A DNA stretch of 64,000 bases from Brachynemurus nebulosus (GCA_035578155.1 JAPWDM010000006.1:18182305-18246304); one strand, 5' to 3'; positions 1-12,271 are shown, numbered from the stretch's first letter. Notes: generated from the sequence alone by a model not told the origin. Numbers and translations are program-made.

Positions 1-64
1 GTAAATATTTTTGAGTACATAATTATCGTTAATAAGTTATGAATTAATGAACAATTAAAAATTC

Positions 65-336
65 TTAATTTAATTATTCTTTCTAGGTTAAACTAAATGA
101 TTTTTGTTAATATTTTATTTATTTCCAATGTATTTTACGCAAACTTTGGACAGAAAATGCCGGAACCAATCAGCGTTCAGCACACATGTCACGACTACAA
201 TCTCTATATTAAATAGAACCGGGATACCTGGTTTGACAGATGACTGGTTCCGCCATTTTCTGTCAAAAGTTCGCGCTAAAATAAATTGAAAATAAATTAA
301 ATATTTAGTTTAACCTAGAAAGAATAATTAAATTAA
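65..336. mobile_element. Foldback MITE with 34-bp perfect terminal inverted repeats
   Basis: Bases 65-98 are the exact reverse complement of 303-336. The pairing continues with few mismatches into about 115-160 and 243-290 (for example TGACAGAAAATGGCGGAACC on one arm against GGACAGAAAATGCCGGAACC on the other), so nearly the whole 272 bp folds into one hairpin. Both ends are TTAA, which could be either a TTAA target duplication or part of the repeat. Confidence 0.82.
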
Positions 337-345
337 AACTTTGTG

Positions 346-1233
346 ATACAACTTGTGCTCAAATATGTGATAATTAATTTTGAAATTTCCCGCTCTTTCG
401 TTAATAGGAAAATGGCTGGCATGTCCTGACTCTGGTTTAGTATAGGGACTCTAATTTATACGTAAATTTTGGCTGGCTTTATTGATGACGAATGTCCATC
501 TTACTGATGGGCTCGCACATGCGCACAGATTTTTTTTTAATGACAACTGATGACCGAAGTCACGAAAGCCGAAAAACTGTCGAACTAAATAAAATTTATT
601 TGATAGATCTTCTGGAAAGCAAATTTTTTGATAGATTTATTTCCGTAAATTAGATTTTATTTCAGTAAATAAGATTTTCTAATAAAATAGAATGTCCTGA
701 TTAAGAGCTTGCGTAATAAATTATAGGTTGGTTTGAAAAGACACAGTAGATGTCTCTAATATCAATCACTAATTTTTATTCGAATTTCAATACAATTTTT
801 AACTGTCGGACACGAAAAGATTGGACAACACTGACTTGATAATATTCAAAATGGTGGGTGAATTCTAAATAATTTTTATCAAAAATAAAATAAAAAATAT
901 GAACGATAAAAAATATTTATTTATAAAATAAATTTCGATATAAAGTCAAAAAAATTAAACTTAAGATCTATCACTTAATAAAAGTGATCAATAATATAAT
1001 GAGAGTGATTAACAAAAAAATTTGATGATGAAAACGTTATTTACAAAAAAGAAAAAAAAAATTATAATTAAAAATTTCAATTAAAAGGCTGACGATCATT
1101 TTTTTTTTCGAAACAGAACATAAAACTGCTAGACTTATTGCTACTAAACATACCTTGTGTATTAAAAAGTATGTTTAGTTAATGTTTTTTTTTTTTGCGA
1201 AAAATGTTAGCTAAACATTGAAAATTTTTTAAA
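346..1233. other. No supported feature
   Basis: AT-rich sequence with a small perfect hairpin, ACTAAACATAC at 1143 pairing with GTATGTTTAGT at 1169. The rest shows no exon or repeat. Confidence 0.4.
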
Positions 1234-1235
1234 TA

Positions 1236-1628
1236 CAGTAAAATCTCCATTTAACGAACATACAGGGTGGAAAGTATTTAAGTCTCGCTATGAAAACAGT
1301 GGGTAGATCTCGCCATGTAATTGATATTTGCCAATAAATTTGAGCCAGAAGTGTTTTCTCCGCAAAAAAATTTGATACTAAATATATGGCAAAAAAGAGG
1401 CGCTTAAAAATTTTTTAATCCGGCTCTGACCATCTCATGTTTTTAAGAAAAAAGGATGCTATGAGTCACCCCAGAAAACGACGAGAGTTATTTACTTTCC
1501 ATCCTGTATATGTCAATATTTTCGATAAGTACTTGGATGGATAAACAAACATGGGACGATTTTAAGCCCGCAAATGTACAAGAAAATTGTTCGATCCCTC
1601 TGAGTTTCATCATACGGAGGTTTCACTG
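1236..1628. mobile_element. pogo-like MITE (outer element of a nested pair)
   Basis: Left end TA|CAGTAAAATCTCCATTTAAC and right end ATACGGAGGTTTCACTG|TA are inverted copies with a few mismatches, flanked by TA. The CAGT...CTCC..TTAACGAA type of end resembles pogo/Tigger elements. It is interrupted at 1263-1506 by a second TA-flanked MITE; without that insert it is about 150 bp. Confidence 0.72.
1263..1506. mobile_element. TA-flanked MITE nested in the pogo-like element
   Basis: TA|CAGGGTGGAAAGTA at the left and TACTTTCCATCCTG|TA at the right form a ~14-bp inverted repeat with one mismatch and a TA duplication. It lies inside the outer element at 1236-1628, so it is the younger insertion. No coding capacity. 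Confidence 0.75.
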
Positions 1629-2530
1629 TACTTTTGTATAGAATAATATCATATTTTTTGGCTTTTTATAGTTTTTATTTTTTTTATATTTTTAAATATA
1701 ATAATTAGTAACACTTTTAAAATATTTTTCTAATCTATATTTTTTTTATCTATATAAAATTTTATTTTTTTGGAAAAATATTAAAAAACAATTGTTTAAC
1801 AGAGAGAACTAATGATATTGAATAAATCTATTCCATACAATAATTCTATATATACATATATTAATAAATTTTTCTTGAATAATTAAGTCAACATGTTTAA
1901 TTAATTTTTAATATTTGAGATATTTGAGAAGAGATTAATTGAGGATTGTGGACGTCCAGTGGGACCATTTACTTAGGATACGAAAATATTGATTTAATAT
2001 TATTTACAGTTTTATCGATTTTAAACAAGAAATAACTTTTTGAGACCTCTATATAAAATTTATGATTGGGTCGATACGATTTTTACGAGGCATGACCCCG
2101 CGCAGGGAACTGCATGAACACATTGTGGCCCCTGCACATGTAATACTCCAATTCTGTCATAGATGTCACTAAAGTCTTATTCACAATTTGACAGATAATA
2201 ATTTAAATTTTTGTGCGATAATTTATATTTACAAAATAGAAGACTTTTAATTTTGTTTTAATATTATTTTTTTAAATTTTTACGGGGCAGTTTTAATGTG
2301 ATTGTCAATTCATTTAACTTATACGTGCTATCATTGACGTATCAACAATTGACAACCCCCCATCGTATTTTATAAGTAAAATATAATGCATAAAAAATAT
2401 ATGCCACTCATTGTTTTACTGTTTTTAGAATATAAATTGCGCAACCGTCGCAACTGAATCAATCAGTATTAATGTCTGGTCTCTATCAGTACCGTACAAT
2501 TAATAAAACGATTGTAAGTAGTGTATTTAA

Positions 2531-3291
2531 CCGTTTCAGTGCCATTGGCAGGTTAATGTACCAACGAAGACAGAGACAGACATATCTAAATCATAAAATT
2601 CATATGTATATAATTATTTTGGTGGCAACGGTTGATTACATTAACACTTTCAGTCCCACGTTTTCGGAATCCGAAAATAATCAAAACAATCGCGGAGCAA
2701 TGTTACCACACCGATGTGTACTCACACAATCACCAACACACACTATTCTCTTGGCTTCTATAAAAAAATTTTAAAATAAACAAATACATAAAAAATATTT
2801 TATATTTTTATAATAAACTAATGAAAGTATTTTTTTTTTACATTTATTTTTACCACTTTGTTATCTAAAACTTTCTGTAATTGATTTGAATGTCAAATAT
2901 ACGTACGTATCACATACATATGTTTACACATACATGTTGAATCATTTTATGTATTTGTTTATATAGTTTCTTTAAAAATATTGCCGGTTTCCGGGGAAGT
3001 TTACTGTGAAAGTGCTCGGGCCTCATAGTGTTAATAAACAATATTGTGGGTCCAACAGAATTTTGCAGAAAAATGGTTTGGTTATTATAAAGTCAGTATT
3101 ATATGATAATAATTTATTAAATTATAAACTTTGTGTGTAAAACTGAAATGCACATCACAACTAGAAAATTATATTCTTTTTTTTTTTTTAATATTTTGAA
3201 TATTTATTTTTTATTGTATAAGAATATGAGAGAATTGTCTCTCTCTTTATAGGTCTTCTCTTACATTATTTTTGGCGTGACACCGAATCGG
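2531..3291. mobile_element. TTAA-flanked MITE (outer), piggyBac-like
   Basis: Left TTAA|CCGTTTCAGTGCCA and right TGACACCGAATCGG|TTAA are imperfect inverted repeats flanked by TTAA (2527-2530, 3292-3295), the target used by piggyBac-type transposases. It contains a second TTAA element at 2645-3030. Assignment to piggyBac rests on the TTAA target only. Confidence 0.6.
2645..3030. mobile_element. TTAA-flanked MITE nested inside another
   Basis: TTAA|CACTTTCAGTCCCACG on the left is matched by the inverse CGGGCCTCATAGTG|TTAA on the right. Length 386 bp. It has no coding frame of note. It interrupts the element at 2531-3291. Confidence 0.6.
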
Positions 3292-3295
3292 TTAA

Positions 3296-4176
3296 ACAAA
3301 CATAACTAAAATATATGTATATATTTTTTATATTGATTTTGCTATTAAAAATTGATAAAACTGTAAAAATAATTAAACAAATTGGTTCGTTTCTTAGATA
3401 AATCGACTTACTAGATTTCCACAATCCATTTTAATACTTAATCGAAGAGATTACTTGAGATTAAATTCGATGTTTGTCTCCAATGTTTAGCCAACATTAT
3501 AATATATGAATTCGAAAATAAACAACTGTATATCTATTATAATACATCATACGCAATCAAAATGAAAAAAAATTGTATTTTTCATACATTTTGACGTTTG
3601 AAATAGTCCATCTGGCTCAAATATACATAATAAATTTGATCTATTATTTTCTTTTACGGCTTAATATATAATAATTATTTTTCATATTAATAATTAATAG
3701 TTATATCTTACAATTAGCACTATTTATTTCTAAATCATATCACAACATTACGGAAATCCATTTACAATAATTTCAAAAAATTATTTTTAACTTGTAAGAA
3801 AAAACATAATTTTGTTTTAAAAACGAATCGTTCCATTGTTTGAGTAACACTGTGTTTCTGTTTTTCGCCTATACACTGTGTAAACACAAGTCAACAATAT
3901 ATTATATTTGATATACGCCATTTTGTCAGCCATATTTGTTTTTGTTTTTTTTTGTAGTGTAGTGTAATCTCCGTCACTTATTTTAAATTTTTATCTTTTT
4001 TTTTTTTAATTTACGTTAAAAATGTTGCTAAAAAATAATTTTCTATATATGTTTTCTGATTATTAGCAATAAAGTTATTTTTTTTATTTTGGAAGGAATC
4101 CAGATTTTTCTTTTAAGTGGGACAACAATATAAATACTTGCTTCCTTCATAGTGCCAGCACAATGCGGAACAAAAA
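3296..4176 (-). other. UBL3 3' UTR and flank, extent unknown
   Basis: Follows the UBL3 stop on the minus strand. Highly AT-rich with many AATAAA-like strings, so the cleavage site cannot be chosen. ATGGCTGACAAAATGGCGTA on the minus strand near 3930 opens a frame without recognisable homology. Confidence 0.4.
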
Positions 4177-4241
4177 TTACAATATGCAACAAGAAGCTGA
4201 ACAGCAAGTGTTGCTACCGCCTTTGCTTTTCTGTCGTTGAT
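4177..4241 (-). CDS. UBL3: UBL3 last coding exon (C-terminal prenylation box)
   Basis: Read on the minus strand, a TTTCAG acceptor (rc of 4242-4247) is followed by 65 coding bases and a TAA (4177-4179). The first two bases complete an Asp codon with the G left by the exon ending at 9599, so the phase fits. The peptide is DQRQKSKGGS followed by SNTCCSASCCIL. UBL3 proteins end in a prenylated Cys-rich box (CCxxL-like), which anchors this ubiquitin-fold protein to membranes; CCIL is a good prenylation signal. The linker after the ubiquitin fold is basic and Ser/Gly-rich, as expected. The intron separating it from the previous exon is about 5.36 kb. The three visible exons give 112 residues plus an unseen short N-terminus, close to the ~117 residues usual for the family. 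The 3' UTR continues to lower coordinates; its end is not determined. Confidence 0.93.
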
Positions 4242-7200
4242 CTGAAATCAGAAAAAAAATAAACACATAAATAAAAGTCATACAATATACAAATTATTAC
4301 AGAAAAATTTTTTGAACTAAAATGTTGAAATGAAACTTTGTTGGGCGCGTATAGATCAAGAGCTGATGAAAATTTCATTCAGAGTTTTGTACCAATTGAA
4401 ATTTGGTATATGGGCAAGAGTACGATTTTCGAGACGCCAAAATTTGTTACTGGAAATATTTAACGGATTTTTGTATTCAGAATTGAAATTCAATTGAAAC
4501 CACAGACCAATGAACATATTATATAGACTAATTATATAAATGTATAATACGGTACTTGACTGTATTTAAAATTTGTGTCAAATGTTAAATAATTCTATGC
4601 ATTATCATTACATATATCCAATTCTAATGATGAAAGATAAAAAATTTGATAACTATTTAGAAATATTATTTTGAAAATCGCTATTTTTCAACAATAATAT
4701 AATAATAAATATTCAAATTAGTGAAAACGCGCCATTTCTTGAATATGACGTAACATTTTGTAGCTAGATATGTCAATTTTGATAATTTTCATCGGTGAGA
4801 TGAAATTGTATTTTATTTTGAATATTTCTATTTGCTTACATACATATATATTAATAATAATCGACCAGAATTCAAATAAATACTTGCATTTACTTTGACA
4901 TTTTATGAATATAATCAAAGTTTTGAGGTTATAAATATTGACATTGACGTTTAGTTGCTTCAAACTGTGACGTCACTATAGTGAGGTGTTTTTCCTGCCT
5001 TTTTCTCATTTAAAATTGTAGTTATTTTATTTTTTGATGATTTTTTACAGAATGTGTCGAAAATAAAAAAAATCACTTAACTGATATGGAAAAACAATGC
5101 TTTTAGAATATTTTTGTAACTTCAGTCAAGTACCCTATTGAGGCAGCCACTTACGACCAAGTTCCGACCTAATAGTATTCTGTAATACAGTAATCAATGC
5201 AATAACCCATTGGATCCGTAGTAACGTTTTCAAATAATTATTGTCAAAATACAATATTAATTATAAAATTAAAATATAAAATTTTACTTTTTTTCAGAAG
5301 CAACTGCAAAATTTTGAAAGAAAGAAAGTGGTATTCACATTATTTTCAAAATATGTACGTATACAAATTATACGTGCTTGTTACATGCTTCAAGAAAAAT
5401 GCCTACAAACTGCCTTTACGCTTAGTCTAGTAGTATAATATAATAGTGTTCATTGGTATGTGATTGAAACATTTTAAAATTCCGCTTAATTTTCAGCCTC
5501 AAAAAAAATTCAGCCATTATTGGGGTGACACGGTACGACTTGAGTCTAGAACTGTAATAAAAATTTATTCTGATGTATCTAAAAGTCAAAAATAACAATA
5601 CGAAATTTGGTGAAAACGTTAGAAATATCAAATTCTTGAATAAGTTCCCAATCAGTCATCCTATACCCGAATTCGGGTATTTTTGGTCTTTCTCGGCAAA
5701 AAATTAATTTTTGCCAAAACTTTTATTACTACATTAAAAAATTTAAAAAAAAATGGAATTTTTATCCAATGCTTTCTTTAAGAAAAAAAAAAAAAATAGC
5801 TCAATGCTTTGCAGGTATTTGAATCATTTTGCTATGTTAATATATCTTGCAAAGTGATCTAATAGATAAAATTTTTAGAAAATATATGCAAAATTTAGCG
5901 GAAAATTTCTTGCAAAACAACATGGAAACATTCGGTGAAACATCAGAAATGCCCCTACGGTTTTGCTATATATTTGGGAATCGTAGAATTCTGATACGCC
6001 AACTAGTGATCAAAAAAATAACTACTGCCAGTAAGTAAGGTTTGTTTCTAAGGTTTGTGCTTAATGACTATTGCTGAAAAACAATTTTTTAACCTTTTAA
6101 ACAAACCATATGGAAATTTTTTTGTCTCAAAATGCCCGACTTTTTACTGCCAGTGATAAGTACAATAAATAAAGTTACAAAAAAAAAAAGAAAAAGAAAA
6201 AAATCAAAGATCCCAACATCAAAAAAGTGAACCCTAGGAATTTACAAAATATAAATTATACTCAACTATGTTGATAAAATTGAACATTATTTAGAATTAT
6301 ACCGTATTTCGGAAAATCTGTCACAGATGGAGGCACCTGTACCAGTGACAGCATTCTGAGACGCCATACGACATACATATCACAGCATTTTGAGACGCCA
6401 TATTACAGGACGAGCAACTCGTCTTAATCATTTAAAAAGTTAATAATTTTTGTTTTTACAAATCAATTCATTCAATGTTTCAAAAAGTACAACACTTTTT
6501 GAATGAAATGTTTGTTAGCTCTTAGTCTAGTAGTTGATAATAAAAATATGAAAAGTAGCGCCTCTAACGGTGTAAAAACGAACAAAATTTCTCTCGCGTA
6601 TTTCAATAATTTTATCATACGAAAAATTAACTACGTATACAATAATTAAAACTTAATCTGAGGTCATGAAAATATGTATTAGTTTATTTTACCTTTAACT
6701 AAAAATTTTAGGATTTTAGGAAATATTTTAGGAAAAACTTCAAAACATTAAATTTTTATTCTTGTTTTTTTGAGTTAGGATTTATCATTTAAAACATCTT
6801 AACTGAAACAATATAAAACTAATTTGAGCATTAACTAATTACATAATTAATTTTAAAGATATTTTTACTTTTTTTTTTTTTTAATGTTATTGAACTTTTG
6901 TGTTACTTTAAAATAAAATTATTTAAGAAAAGTTTATTTATTTAATAACTTAAATTATCGAAATATTTGTTATTTAAAACAATAAATATATAATTATCCT
7001 TATTTAAAAAAAAATATTTTGTTTATATTTTCCTCATTCAAAAAATTTTTTTATAAACATAATTTTCCTGCTATTCAAAAAAAAATGTGTCATTTTGCAT
7101 TTTATTTTGGTGAAATCACTAAAATTATATGCTAGATAATTTTATCGTGTATACCAAAATAGCGAACATAGGCGGGATTTAGGGCGACAAGAGGGGCGTT

Positions 7201-9598
7201 GTCTCCCAATATTCGTGCAAACAAAAAAAATTAAAAACTTGAACAAGATTTATTAAAATGATATGGTAGAAGAAAAGGGATGAGGATGCAAAAATTAAGT
7301 CAAGCATTTGTCGACCTGAACTGGTTTGTTATTTTAACCCATTATATGCCACTGCTGTTTCTACTGGTCAGATTTTGATGAATTTTCATGCAAACATCTA
7401 GAATGGCATTATAAAGTAAATCCCCCAAAGATGATCCTTTCCCTTCTCAGGATAATAGTAAAAGCTCGTATTATATATAACTAGCCGTACCTGCGACGTC
7501 GTTCGCGCAAAGCATTGTTATAAACTCAATGAGAAGTATATATGTATTAAGTGTAATAATTATACAGAACTTGCAAAGAATAATAATTTTTGTGTAATGC
7601 ATGTATATGCTCAAAATGGTTTTTCTATTTTTCCGTGGGAATAAAGAATTTTCCCGGAGTAAAAAGTATCTTAAATGTTGACTCAAGTAATAAGTTATCA
7701 CCACACCTAATTTCATCAAATAGTTTTTGCGTATTATGTGCACATGCATATAATGGTTTTTCCATTTTCCCGTGGGTATGAGAAATTTTCCCGGAGTAAA
7801 AAGTATTGTAGATGTTGACCCAGGTAATAAGTTATCATCACATAAAATTTCATTAAAATCCGTCCAATAGTTTTTGCGTGATGCGTGAACAGACAGACAC
7901 ACAGACAGTGATAACTATTTACAGTACCAGTACAATTTTCAAAAAATATTCCATGTACAGAAATGGTCTTGTTACAATTTTATTATATGTATAGATATTC
8001 TGGATCGTGGTGTATATAAAAACTTTGGCGGGAAATATGAAATGAATTTATCAGAAGTAAATATTGTTAACATTAAAAAAAAAAACGAAATAAAAAGGTT
8101 AATCCTTTTTTTAAAACTAATTTATTATTCTAGACTTTTTAAAACTGACACTACGAAAATAAAAGTGGTTACGTTACTTAAAAGTAAATATATCTGTCAC
8201 CCCAATATCATGTTATTTTTATTGAGAACATTTAATTTTTATTATGTTCAGGAAAATCTGCCACACACAAAATCTTTCCGAAATATTCCATAGATTTTCC
8301 TATATTTCCATTTAATTTGTCAAAATTTCTAAAAGAATTCATATATTATTAAACTACTAAATCGTAAGTCGCATATCATTCCTTCTTTGTTTAACTATTT
8401 TACAACTAATTATCTTTATCTCTCATTCACCAAGTTAGCCACGAAATACTTATAACAAAATACGTGGAATAATCTCTACAAGGTATTACTCTTTGATTAC
8501 GTTACAACCTAGCGTATTTTAAAACATATCTGTCAGTTCTCTGTTGAAAATTTCAATTTTAATATTTATTTTTATCAATTATTTCATTTTTAATACTTTA
8601 AACATATATTTTACTAACACTCGGACATGATTTTTTAAATTAATATTTAATAAATTTAAAAATCAGTGCAAAAATTTGTGGCAATACTGGCAACCTGCAT
8701 TGCGCATTGCAGACCCTTTTTTAAATATTTTAACAGTTCAACTGGAAGCTTTTTAATGGTAATTTTTACACAGGCGGAGAGAGAAAGGTTCAAAGAGCGT
8801 ATTCCAGTTGTAACTTTTTTTATATTTAAATACCTCTCATTAAGAAAACAGCCCGTAAAATTGACTTTTCCACGGTATTACGTGTAATATTGTGATCACT
8901 AATGGGTTAAGAATCTCCCAAGGTGGTTATTAAATATATTCCTTGGCCCTCCAGTATTTTTCTTGAAATCCCGCCTATGGTTGTGAATTGGAAAATTTTA
9001 TCCTTCCAAAGCGCATAACTCCGAAAAGTTTTTTTACCGATTTTGATAAAATTCTGAGTGTAGTTGGGGATCACCTTAGGTCAAACTTATTCTTAAAAAT
9101 GAAAGATGTCTTTTATCCTATATTAAGTGATTTGTTACTAAGAGGAAAACTTTAATTTTCTTGTTACTTTGAAAAAAATGTCGATTTTTAACTTTTTTGT
9201 AATTTTTTGATTTGATTTTACAAAAAAACTCGGTCAGTATTTTCCCTAATTTCAATAGCTGTATTCCCGATGAGAAAAACTATTGTTTAAAATCGATTAA
9301 TTGTGAGTAAATAAGGATTTCGAAATTCTAACAACGAAAATATCCTTATGAATTCATCACTTTTGTCTTCGCAGAGGTGGTCAACCCGCACTTTACCACA
9401 TTGGAAAAAACTAAAAAGTCCGTCTTCATAATGATATTGCCGATTAATACAAAACTTACGACAGGAAGCACTTTGAGTACAAAATCACTTCAAAAGTTGG
9501 ATAAAAGAGGCACTTTCTAGCTTATACAAGCGTGTTACGAGTACAAGGAAGCTATGTGCCACATTCTTTGACAATGAATCGAAATATAATTATCATAC
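4242..9598 (-). other. UBL3 long intron
   Basis: A 5,357-bp intron with consensus ends (GTATGA donor, TTTCAG acceptor on the minus strand). It is AT-rich with many homopolymer runs and short low-complexity open frames with no recognisable domain. It contains a complete minus-strand Helitron at 7481-7995. Near 6340-6410 the phrase CAGCATTYTGAGACGCCATA occurs twice in direct repeat. I saw no further conserved exon in it. Confidence 0.85.
7481..7995 (-). mobile_element. Non-autonomous Helitron, complete ends
   Basis: Read on the minus strand the element starts TCTATACATATAATAAAA after an A and ends in CTAG followed by T, the canonical Helitron A|TC...CTAG|T arrangement. Just before CTAG is a GC-rich palindromic stretch containing GCGAACGACGTCGC, in the usual place of the terminal hairpin. 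The interior holds two diverged ~155-bp units with TTTTTCCGTGGGAATAAAG / GGAGTAAAAAGTAT and a poly-CAGACA segment. The same ends occur at 20151-21832. Confidence 0.88.
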
Positions 9599-9763
9599 CT
9601 TGTGAATTAGGTTCAGGGAGATTTTCGCGTGGCACCAGGTGCATAACAGTGGTTTTTCCTAATGGTAAACCTAAAGCTCCTAAAGTCACATTACTATGTA
9701 GAAATCGCCCCTGATAAATTAAACGTAAAATTTCCGCTTTTGATACGGCTTCCTCTGCCCAAT
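9599..9763 (-). CDS. UBL3: UBL3 middle coding exon (second half of ubiquitin fold)
   Basis: The minus strand has a pyrimidine-rich tract and TTTCTAG acceptor, then 165 coding bases, then a GTATGA donor. Translation in the phase set by the preceding exon starts DWAEEAVSKAE and includes ILRLIYQGRFLHSNVTLGAL and LPLGKTTVMHLVPRENLPEP. These blocks are diagnostic of UBL3: the conserved LIYQGRFLH strand and the KTTVMHLV segment that closes the beta-grasp fold. UBL3 is a membrane-associated ubiquitin-like protein reported to act in sorting proteins to small extracellular vesicles. The exon is free of stops and frameshifts. A short fragment resembling the 3' end of repeat family D lies immediately downstream (about 9524-9580), inside the intron. 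Identification is from family knowledge; no search was run. Confidence 0.96.
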
Positions 9764-9838
9764 CTAGAAAAAAGAAAAGAAAATGATTTTTTTTAAAAAC
9801 AAAATTTTACCATTGACGAAAATACATTTGTCTCTTAC

Positions 9839-9947
9839 CATCCGGCCACGATTCGAATACATGTTGAGCAATGTCACCAGCTGAGTCACTTGGGCTAAAT
9901 AAAAATTCTTTGGTCTTGCCACTAACTAGGATCAGTCTTAAATTTAT
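9839..9947 (-). CDS. UBL3: UBL3 upstream coding exon (first half of ubiquitin fold)
   Basis: On the minus strand a T-rich tract and GTTTCAG acceptor precede 109 coding bases, ending at a consensus donor (G|GTAAGA). It encodes INLRLILVSGKTKEFLFSP, then SDSAGDIAQHVFESWPD, the N-terminal beta-hairpin and helix of the UBL3 ubiquitin fold. It starts in phase 0 at Ile and leaves one G, which joins AT of the next exon to form Asp. In known UBL3 proteins only a short peptide precedes this Ile, so the start codon is expected in a separate small exon further upstream (higher coordinates). I searched for an exon ending in Asp-Met or Asp-Lys before a donor and found no convincing one. The intron to the next exon is only 75 bp. 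Confidence 0.95.
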
Positions 9948-10285
9948 CTGAAACAAAAAAAAAGAAAAAATGTTAATTAACGCTGTCAAATACGGAATAC
10001 AGTATATTTTTTTTTTTATGCGGTGGATAGAGACCGCATTAGAAAAAATTGCACAAAAAAAATGAGTATTTAAAAACTTTGTAATTAGCTATAAGTTCAA
10101 TCCAGATTGTACAAAAAACTTTTTTATGGCGTGGTTGGGACCGCATAAGAAAGTCTCATTCAAAACCTCACGAGTTCCTTAAAAGTTGCTTTTCTAAACA
10201 AAATAAAGCATTAATTTACATATGAAAACATTTGTTTGATTCTTATAATATTATACAAATTGCGATAAATACATCTGTAAAAAAA
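9948..10285. other. Short spacer upstream of the UBL3 exon, no feature
   Basis: AT-rich sequence with two similar phrases (GCGGTGGATAGAGACCGCAT near 10020 and GGCGTGGTTGGGACCGCATA near 10127) that may be the ends or halves of a small repeat. No exon or promoter recognised. Confidence 0.3.
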
Positions 10286-10908
10286 CAGGGTAACTTCAAA
10301 AATGTAAACTTTACCGCATCGATGCAGCATCATGACTTTTCTGATGCGTCTAATACTACTTGATGCGCTGCTGATGCTCTCTTGAAATATGATGCACATT
10401 AGATGTTTTTGAACGAGATATTGGATCATTTAGCCTCTGATTTGGCTATAGATAAAACAGATAATGTAGCATGATAAACTATAGATAATATAGTAATACA
10501 GTCCTTGTATAGGTATATTATCTTTAAATTTCAACGTGAACTTACTTGAAATTGAAAATATTGAAATTATTTGAATAAAAAATATTATATACCTATTTTG
10601 AGTGCAAGATGTATTCAAATAGTTTAAACAATTTTAATCAAAGGGAAATACATTCATCTTTTTCAACAATTTGTTTTTCGGAATTATTCCTGTTGGTGTT
10701 AATACCTACATAGTATGGCAAGTCGTTATAATTCTACATTATACACATGACATGCATATTGGACAAGCATCACCAAATTTCTTGATGCATTGTTTTGCGC
10801 ATCAAATGCAAAAATGAACTTTTGATTTTTCGTTGTGATGCGTCTGATGCATTTTTGAACTTTTGACTCTGCCTCATGCAAGCAGTGATGCATTTTTGAA
10901 GTTAGCCA
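10286..10908. mobile_element. TIR element with clustered GATGC motifs
   Basis: GGTAACTTCAAAAATG near 10289 and the inverse CATTTTTGAAGTTAGCC near 10890 form its ends. Within the first and last ~130 bp the pentamer GATGC (or GCATC) recurs over a dozen times, for example GCATCGATGCAGCATCATGA and GTGATGCGTCTGATGCATT. Clusters of this kind near transposon ends usually are transposase-binding sites. I see no duplication of the target that I can defend, and the superfamily is open. Confidence 0.6.
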
Positions 10909-11186
10909 TAATGATGCAATAGCTTACATTCTTGCTTATACTCTAATGTACTGATTAAATGTTTAAAAACAATCAATAACTAATTTTATTGCACTCGACT
11001 TGGCTCCACTTTCCAAGTGCTTTTAGCTTTGAGTTATTGGTCAAACGCAGGTAGTTGAAAATTTCAATTCAAAACATTAGGTTGGTAGTTAAGGTAGATT
11101 AAGTTTTTTTTTCGTAAATTAAAAGCTCTATTGTACTATCTATTGTTATCACTTTTGAAATATAAAAAATTTTTCCCTACAAAATA

Positions 11187-11850
11187 AATTTTTTACGCAC
11201 ATTTTACGTTTTAGAGTTTCCTGAACAATTTTGGTTTGGTGTCTGTCCGTTCGTCCGTCTGTGTGTCGCCAGTTTGCACCAAGTGGCATAACTTCTGAAC
11301 TATTCGATTGTTTTTAATGAAATTTTCAGAAATTATGCAGTTTGATGGTCTAGATGGTCCCCTATGAATTTAATCGAAATCGGAGTAACGGTAGCTACGT
11401 CGGTACCATATCATTCCATTAACATACTAAATTGCACCAAGTGGCATAACTTCTGAATTATTCAATTCTTTTTTATGAAATTGTCAGAAATTATACGGTC
11501 TGGTTCCTAGATGGTCCCCTACAAATTTCATTGCATTCGGAGTAACAGTATTCACAGCGCTACCATGAAATCCCATTAAATGTCAATATCTTATTTACTG
11601 CTAGTCCCACTTCGCTCAAATTTTTAAAGTATTTTGAGGGTTAGTTTCTAAAATATTTTTGCTATTATTTTATAATTTAGCCTTTAAGTATTTTGAGTTA
11701 CAACAATTTTTTATGAACTTAAAGGCGAAAATATAATTTGACGGTATACATATATATTTGGAAGAATACTGTTTTAAAGTCTTTTACGAATGCGAGGAAG
11801 CTGTGTGCCACACCCCATTGGCAGCGTATTTTTAATTATTTTCATATTGG
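11187..11850 (+). repeat. Family D repeat, copy 1 (longest)
   Basis: Starts TTTTTTACGCACATTTTACG, then GGTTTGGTGTCTGTCCGTTC, then two tandem ~158-bp units that each begin GCACCAAGTGGCATAACTTC, and ends GAGGAAGCTGTGTGCCACAC followed by CCCATTGGCAGCGTA. Copies: 48327-48852 in the same orientation and 22291-22733 inverted. No coding frame. Class undetermined. Confidence 0.85.
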
Positions 11851-12271
11851 TGCATGTTAAACATGTTCATACATGTTGTAATACAAATTATACATACCGA
11901 ATTATTTTTTCATGTACTAGTAGTGCCATCTAGTCTATACTAGCAAACTAATACTCGATCGGTAAATCGATTAATAATACTAATTTACTTTTAAGAAAAC
12001 CCTTTAGTATTGAATGTAATTTTACTTGGAAAATTAATTTACTAGTAGAATTCGTTAATTTATTTACCCTATGAGGCATTAGATAATACATTTTTGCTTT
12101 TAACTATTCAAGTCTAAGTTTTGTTGTAATATTTTTGAAACATCCTGTAGTATTTAATATAAATATACGTATGATAATTACTGTTAATTACTGGTTATTG
12201 CAATAAACGAATGATGAACTTTTTCTAGCATACAATAATTTTTAAATAGCAATTAATTTTTTCAATTTTAA

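Noticed and set aside
3900..3935. Minus-strand ATGGCTGACAAAATGGCG start
   Set aside because: Lies downstream of the UBL3 stop and shows no homology; it cannot be the missing UBL3 start exon, which must be upstream.
7471..7902. 143-codon minus-strand frame
   Set aside because: It lies in the Helitron and reads two diverged copies of its internal repeat unit; no protein domain.
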